Part shown: positions 40,507-44,038 of the stretch, in pieces
Position numbering within the stretch: position 1 is the first letter of the stretch
Layout: the number at the start of each line of letters is the position of its first letter
Assembly (NCBI GenBank): GCA_029248755.1
Contig: JAQWIR010000018.1
Coordinates: forward strand, 1 to 44,038
Origin: Porticoccaceae bacterium
Lineage (GTDB): Bacteria; Pseudomonadota; Gammaproteobacteria; Pseudomonadales; Porticoccaceae
Direction of reading: 5' to 3'
DNA length: 44,038 nucleotides
The notes under the pieces: generated by a model
Told to the model about the DNA's origin: nothing
What the model saw: only the letters and a program-made list of their open reading frames with translations
Databases searched by the model: none
Made by a program: the position numbers and the translations under genes

Positions 40507-41307
40507 ATGCGTTTACCGAAGATTTCAATAATTACAATTGTGTTCAATAACGTCGATGTGATTCTAGATGCTTTGAATAGTGTTAAAGATCAAACGTACT
40601 CTGGGATTGAGCATATAGTTATTGATGGTGGCTCTACTGATGGGACTGCAGAAATAGTTGGTGCCTTCCCTTTTGATGAAAGTATTCTGATTAACGAGCC
40701 GGATGAGGGCATTTATGATGCATTAAATAAGGGGCTTAAACTCGCTACAGGCGATGTCATTGGAGTGCTTCATTCTGATGATGTTTTTGCTGATGAACAT
40801 GTAATTTCAGATGTTGCAAAAGAATTTAGTTGCTCGGAGGTTGATGCGGTATACGGTGATCTTGTTTATGTAATGAGAGACAATGTCGACATCGTAGCCC
40901 GAAAATGGCGATCCTGCGTTTATAACGATGGGCTATTACGGAAGGGCTGGATGCCACCCCACCCCACGCTGTTTTTGAGAAATGACGTTATTAAAAAATG
41001 TGGTAAGTTTGATCCTAAATATCGGATATCAGCTGATTATGATTTTATTTTGAGATGTTTTAGCAGTGAAATCAAAAATTCGAGATATATTCCTAATATC
41101 TTAGTCAAGATGCGTATTGGAGGCGTAAGCAATCGCTCGCTTTCCACTATTTTACTTAAAATGCGTGAGGATTATCTAGTTTTGAGAAAGAATAGAGTGG
41201 GGGGTATATTTGTATTGCTACGTAAAAATTTAAGGAAACTTAGCCAACTTTCATTATGTGGCCCTCTATTAAGGTTACTGATAGGTCCTAAGGGTAATAG
41301 AGATTAA
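40507..41307 (+). CDS. Glycosyltransferase family 2 (WcaA-like)
   Basis: A 266-residue GT-A transferase. It has ISIITIVFNNVDVILDALNSV, DGGSTDGTAEIV, EPDEGIYDALNKGLKLATGDVIG and the DxD equivalent HSDD (Asp91, Asp92). MPPHPTLFLR and ISADYDFILR are typical of the WcaA/capsule branch. Last gene of the specificity block. Its stop codon overlaps the stop of the opposing recombinase gene by 4 bases, leaving no room for a terminator between them. Confidence 0.9.
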   Translation: MRLPKISIITIVFNNVDVILDALNSVKDQTYSGIEHIVIDGGSTDGTAEIVGAFPFDESILINEPDEGIYDALNKGLKLATGDVIGVLHSDDVFADEHVISDVAKEFSCSEVDAVYGDLVYVMRDNVDIVARKWRSCVYNDGLLRKGWMPPHPTLFLRNDVIKKCGKFDPKYRISADYDFILRCFSSEIKNSRYIPNILVKMRIGGVSNRSLSTILLKMREDYLVLRKNRVGGIFVLLRKNLRKLSQLSLCGPLLRLLIGPKGNRD

Positions 41308-42176
41308 AATAACTCTAAATCCCAACTTCTTAAATATTTCATGGCGGTCGAACCCGTCTGCCATCCCCCTCTAAGCATTATCTTTTCCAGCGGCTCGCCT
41401 TGCTCCAACAGATCAAGTGCCGCTCCCACCCTGAACGAATGACCGCTCAGCGGTTGTTGATTTGAACCAGTTTTTAAGCCTTCTTGTAGTGTCTTTAGGA
41501 TGGTACTGATACTAGCTGGGTTTAGGCTATTCCCGATATGTCCGTGTTTATTGATGGATCTTAAGATATATCCCTCATCGCCAACAATTTCTTTCCATTT
41601 TTCTAATAAGTTAAGCAACTCCTCGCTGATAGGTAAAACTTTACCCGTTCCATACTGATCGGTTTTAGAGAAGTTCAGCCTGATAATTGGTTTGTCGTTG
41701 TGTGCACAATCTATATCTTCAAACTTAAAGGCGCAGAGCTCTGATCGACGGCGCATTGTTTCGTAGCCCAGTCTTAGTAGCACTTGGCTTCTTATTCCCA
41801 TAATGCTGTTATCGCAGTTATTGAGTAGTTGTTTAAGCAGTGTTTTGGTCAGTGGTGTGGCCTGTTCTTGAGCTCGTCCGATTTTGCGGTGCATCCGCTT
41901 AAGGGCGAGTATCACTTCTGGTTGCTTGGTGGGGTCGTTGTTTTTGGAAAGTTTGAGTGCTGTGCCTAGGCTATTGATTCGCCTGCGGATGGTGGCGCTT
42001 TTGTTGTTCTCGCTTAAATAATCAACGTACATTGCCATGGTCTCTGCGGTTGTAGGGATTGGTTCTTGGTTATTTTGTAGGCACCAGTTTCGGTACTGGA
42101 CAAAGTCTGATCTATAGGCCCTGATGGTATTTTTAGCAAAGGCGCCATCAAATTTGGCGAATATATCCTCAATCAT
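41304..42176 (-). CDS. Cre-like tyrosine recombinase
   Basis: A 290-residue site-specific recombinase. The N-terminal SAM-like core-binding domain (about 5-100) carries NTIRAYRSDFVQYRNWC. The catalytic domain has every active residue: Arg143 (YETMRRRSE), Lys171 (FSKTD), His246 and Arg249 (SGHSFRVGAA), Trp272 (GGW) and the nucleophile Tyr281 (KYLRSW). The SGHSxRVGAA...GGW...YxR pattern and a Trp rather than His as third conserved residue match P1 Cre more than phage integrases. It faces the polysaccharide genes and is divergent from the XRE gene. Target site not identified. Confidence 0.92.
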   Translation of the reverse strand: MIEDIFAKFDGAFAKNTIRAYRSDFVQYRNWCLQNNQEPIPTTAETMAMYVDYLSENNKSATIRRRINSLGTALKLSKNNDPTKQPEVILALKRMHRKIGRAQEQATPLTKTLLKQLLNNCDNSIMGIRSQVLLRLGYETMRRRSELCAFKFEDIDCAHNDKPIIRLNFSKTDQYGTGKVLPISEELLNLLEKWKEIVGDEGYILRSINKHGHIGNSLNPASISTILKTLQEGLKTGSNQQPLSGHSFRVGAALDLLEQGEPLEKIMLRGGWQTGSTAMKYLRSWDLELF

Positions 42177-42212
42177 GTTATTCTTCTCTTAAGTAAATAA
42201 AACCACATAAAC

Positions 42213-42227
42213 GATGTAAAATACATC
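42213..42227. promoter_or_regulatory. Palindromic operator between recombinase and XRE genes
   Basis: GATGTA - AAA - TACATC is a perfect inverted repeat in the 66-base gap between two divergent genes, 16 bases before the XRE start codon. It is suited to binding by the XRE dimer and to joint control of both directions. Confidence 0.6.
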
Positions 42228-42242
42228 AATAATGATATATAA

Positions 42243-42482
42243 ATGATTTCTGTTCGTCAAATAAAAGCTGGTCGTTCAATGTTAAATTGGAGTGCAGCGG
42301 ATCTCGCAAAGGCTAGTGGAGTTGGCCCTGCAACCATTCGTCGTTATGAGATGCAGGCGGGAATTCCTACTGGTAATACTTCAACCATGTTGAGTATTCA
42401 GTCCGCAATGGAAAATGCCGGTATTCAGTTCACTGGCGATCCTTTGGTTAATCCCGGCGTTACTCTTAATCTTAAGGGGTAG
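42243..42482 (+). CDS. Small XRE-family helix-turn-helix regulator
   Basis: A 79-residue Cro/CI-like protein. The HTH spans about residues 12-45, with WSAADLAKASGVGPATIRRYE as the helix-turn-helix. The C-terminus, with Ala-Gly-Ile-Gln-Phe and PLVNPGVTLN, resembles the short regulators ending in a GIEF..GGPGV-like strand. No Shine-Dalgarno sequence precedes the ATG, so initiation may be weak or near-leaderless. Probably controls itself and the divergent recombinase through the palindrome at 42213. Confidence 0.85.
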   Translation: MISVRQIKAGRSMLNWSAADLAKASGVGPATIRRYEMQAGIPTGNTSTMLSIQSAMENAGIQFTGDPLVNPGVTLNLKG

Positions 42483-42493
42483 GGGATATCTCT

Positions 42494-43081
42494 ATGGCAG
42501 ATCATAAAGAAATCAAACTCCCTCAATCTGCCAGTTACAGCAACCTTCCTGAATACAAAAACCATGTAGATCAAATCCTTAACAGCTATGACTCGCCCGA
42601 GGGTGTTTTGGGTGAGTTGGTGCGCCAGATGGCAGATGCGATGTGGTGGGTTAAGACCTATCAGAAGGATAAGGACCATCTTATTGTGATGAAGATGGCT
42701 ACCTGCCTGGTTAATCGCAATGACTACCGTATTGATCCGTCTGAGTCTGCTCTTCAGATCTTTGAGTCAGTCTTTAAGTCCTGGAGTGGGGAATCCATTT
42801 CCGCTGACGAGCAGAGCGCTCTTGATTTAGTGATGGCATCCAAAGGTCACAATCTTACTTCACTGAGGGCAGAGGCTGTTCGCAAGTCGATCAAGGAGCT
42901 TGAGGTGATTGATCGTTTAATTGAGCGTCAGTTTAAGAATATGCGCCTGTTGATGCAGGCCTATGAGTCGGTTCGATTTGCACCGCAGCTTCTCAAAAAA
43001 ATGACCTTAGAGATTCAGCAGCTAGAGCAGCGCATCGAGGGTGCGAATGAAGATCAGCGTAGAGAAGTTAGTCGCCAATAG
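42494..43081 (+). CDS. Uncharacterised helical protein
   Basis: A 195-residue soluble protein, mostly predicted helix, with no recognised domain. A middle segment LGELVRQMADAMWWVKTYQKDKDHLIVMKMA resembles in pattern the helical core of the RHGL-type protein encoded next. The last 50 residues (MTLEIQQLEQRIEGANEDQR) look like coiled coil. GGGG lies 8 bases before the ATG. It overlaps the next gene by 35 bases and follows the XRE gene by 11, so the three form one operon. Function unknown. Confidence 0.6.
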   Translation: MADHKEIKLPQSASYSNLPEYKNHVDQILNSYDSPEGVLGELVRQMADAMWWVKTYQKDKDHLIVMKMATCLVNRNDYRIDPSESALQIFESVFKSWSGESISADEQSALDLVMASKGHNLTSLRAEAVRKSIKELEVIDRLIERQFKNMRLLMQAYESVRFAPQLLKKMTLEIQQLEQRIEGANEDQRREVSRQ

Positions 43082-43601
43082 GGCGAACGCACAAAAGTCC
43101 TCAGGGCCCCTGACTCGGGAGGGTAAACTCCGCAGCGCTAAGAATGCAGTCAAGCATGGCCTTAGTGGCTCGCCGAATTTTTCCTCAAATTCAACTCCTT
43201 CGCCCTCTAGTTTACCGGTCGATTTTCTGGGCTACTCTCACGAACTTACTGCCGCTGGCTATTGCTCCTCTCAGGCAAGAGATTTGGTCGAGGCGCTATT
43301 AAATTCGCGACAAGTGATTGAAGCAAAGCACGAGGCTTATACCGATCGGCTGAATGAGGAGAGGATGAGTAATTACTCAATCGCTGCGCTAAGGGAGTAT
43401 GTGCAAGAGATGGCTAAACCGGGCTCAGGCGTGACCAAGAATGAGATGAGGCGCATCACGATGTTGCTCTATTACCAGGTCCTTAAAGATACTGACACCG
43501 CGGGCCTGCTATATGAGAAATTTGAGGCGCACCGCAAGTTAATGCGCTATGAGCAGCGGGCGTTTAATCAGATTCGCAAGAAGAGTCAGGTTAAAAAGTA
43601 A
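43047..43601 (+). CDS. Uncharacterised protein with RANAQKSSGP...KHGL N-terminus
   Basis: A 184-residue protein. Its basic N-terminus RANAQKSSGPLTREGK, then NAVKHGLSG, is a recurring signature of small uncharacterised bacterial proteins often found near mobile elements. The motif is known but its role is not. The rest is helical (about 60-180). ATG 43047 has GAGGG 5 bases upstream; a GTG at 43041 is in frame but badly spaced. The 5' end is nested in the 3' end of the preceding gene in another frame. It may bind nucleic acid through the Lys/Arg-rich start; that is inference. Confidence 0.65.
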   Translation: MKISVEKLVANRANAQKSSGPLTREGKLRSAKNAVKHGLSGSPNFSSNSTPSPSSLPVDFLGYSHELTAAGYCSSQARDLVEALLNSRQVIEAKHEAYTDRLNEERMSNYSIAALREYVQEMAKPGSGVTKNEMRRITMLLYYQVLKDTDTAGLLYEKFEAHRKLMRYEQRAFNQIRKKSQVKK

Positions 43602-43659
43602 CAAAACGAAGCCAAAGGCTTTGACGTGTGATAAATACCGTTATAGCGGATTAACTGAC

Positions 43660-43708
43660 TTGCAAACACTAGAATCAAGATATATCATGATATAAAATGA
43701 AATTTCAT
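43660..43708 (+). promoter_or_regulatory. Promoter and twin palindromic operators of the toxin-antitoxin genes
   Basis: TTGCAA (43660-43665) and TATCAT (43683-43688) are 17 bases apart. The perfect palindrome TATATCATGATATA (43681-43694) covers the -10, and a second, ATGAAATTTCAT (43697-43708), follows directly. Both lie just before the antitoxin start. The arrangement fits self-repression by a ribbon-helix-helix antitoxin. Confidence 0.6.
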
Positions 43709-43722
43709 GATGGTGTGCGATT

Positions 43723-43950
43723 ATGTCAATAGCAAGAGAAAAATTTGCAACTCAGGTTGATTCAGCTCTTTTGGAATCAGTACGAAAGCTTGCCAAGTCA
43801 GAGGGTCGGCAGATTCAGGCCGTAGTCGAGGATGCTCTTCGGGAGCATTTAGATGCCAAAAATGGAGCGTCAGGTCGAGAGCATGTGATGGCCGCTTATT
43901 TAAAAAGTACTGAACGTTTTTCAGGTCTCTATAAAAAGCTAGCACAATGA
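43723..43950 (+). CDS. Ribbon-helix-helix antitoxin
   Basis: A 75-residue protein with an RHH fold in the first 45 residues: the strand KFATQVDSALLESV, then helices through RQIQAVVEDALREHL. A C-terminal tail (about 48-75) would bind the toxin. CopG-like RHH proteins of this type pair with Fic/Doc or RelE toxins. The stop overlaps the start of a Doc-like gene (ATGA), typical of coupled toxin-antitoxin pairs. Confidence 0.8.
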   Translation: MSIAREKFATQVDSALLESVRKLAKSEGRQIQAVVEDALREHLDAKNGASGREHVMAAYLKSTERFSGLYKKLAQ

Positions 43951-44038
43951 GCTTTGACTATATTAGGGTCGATGACATTCTGGCTATTCATGCTGATCAG
44001 ATAGAGCGTTATGGTGGTGGCGAAGGAGTAAGAGATCC
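43947..44038 (+). CDS. Doc-family (Fic fold) toxin, 5' part only
   Basis: The first 30 codons of a gene cut by the window end. The sequence reads MSFDYIRVDDILAIHADQIERY and then a Gly-rich stretch before VRDP. This matches the start of death-on-curing (Doc) toxins, in which an I-x-x-IH-x-x-x-I segment is followed by GG-x-x-G-x-RD. The catalytic HxFx(D/N)GN(K/R) motif would lie beyond the window. Doc toxins phosphorylate EF-Tu; the antitoxin upstream would neutralise it. Confidence 0.75.
   Translation, partial: MSFDYIRVDDILAIHADQIERYGGGEGVRD

Noticed and set aside
43611-43622. AAGCC-AAA-GGCTT hairpin after the RHGL-type gene as a terminator
   Set aside because: Five pairs only and no T-run follows; may be a weak structure but not called.

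Overview
The window reads as a chromosomal segment from a Gram-negative bacterium, most likely a marine gammaproteobacterium with moderate-to-low GC. The signs are an E. coli-like RfaH, a GfcD/YjbH outer-membrane protein, a Wza-Wzb-Wzc export machine, PsiE, and an EPS-associated MarR-type regulator. Genus cannot be assigned from the sequence alone. Almost the whole window is one exopolysaccharide/capsule locus, followed on the right by the start of a small mobile or defence-like island.

Left edge (1-1.8 kb): a terminator belonging to an upstream gene, a TSUP-family permease and a ComEA-like helix-hairpin-helix protein. Core of the locus (2-18.3 kb): phosphomannomutase; RfaH antiterminator; a large multi-SLBB export protein; an 850-residue lipoprotein with cohesin-like repeats; a YjbH/GfcD outer-membrane protein; a 53-residue exported peptide; Wzb phosphatase, apparently starting at an ATT codon; Wza; Wzc tyrosine kinase; Wzz; and a WecA/MraY-family initiating transferase. 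The order lipoprotein - GfcD - small exported peptide - phosphatase - Wza - kinase resembles the enterobacterial gfc/etp/etk operon, with a much larger lipoprotein.

Regulatory and precursor block (18.3-24.5 kb): a 300-base leader with palindromes, a promoter and an ops-like element precedes an EPS-associated MarR-type regulator. An adenosine kinase-like PfkB protein, GlmS (glucosamine-6-P for UDP-GlcNAc), PsiE, a 42-residue membrane peptide, GDP-mannose mannosyl hydrolase and ManC follow.

Specificity block (24.5-41.3 kb): Gmd and Fcl (GDP-L-fucose) with an extra cupin epimerase and a short SDR between them; a CDP-hexose set (RfbF cytidylyltransferase, RmlC-type epimerase, two SDRs and an LhgO-like FAD enzyme) with no recognisable CDP-glucose 4,6-dehydratase; four glycosyltransferases; three poorly understood nucleotide-handling proteins (APH-like kinase, thymidylate-kinase-like P-loop protein, nucleotidyltransferase-like protein); and Wzx flippase and Wzy polymerase. 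Together these describe a Wzx/Wzy-dependent polymer. Units would be assembled on undecaprenyl phosphate from HexNAc-P, fucose and probably an unusual CDP-linked deoxy sugar, flipped, polymerised, and exported through Wza under Wzb/Wzc control.

Right edge (41.3-44.0 kb): a Cre-like tyrosine recombinase overlaps the last glycosyltransferase tail to tail. It is divergent from a small XRE regulator with a palindromic operator, two uncharacterised proteins, and a ribbon-helix-helix antitoxin with a Doc-type toxin cut by the window end. I saw no rRNA, tRNA, CRISPR array or insertion sequence.
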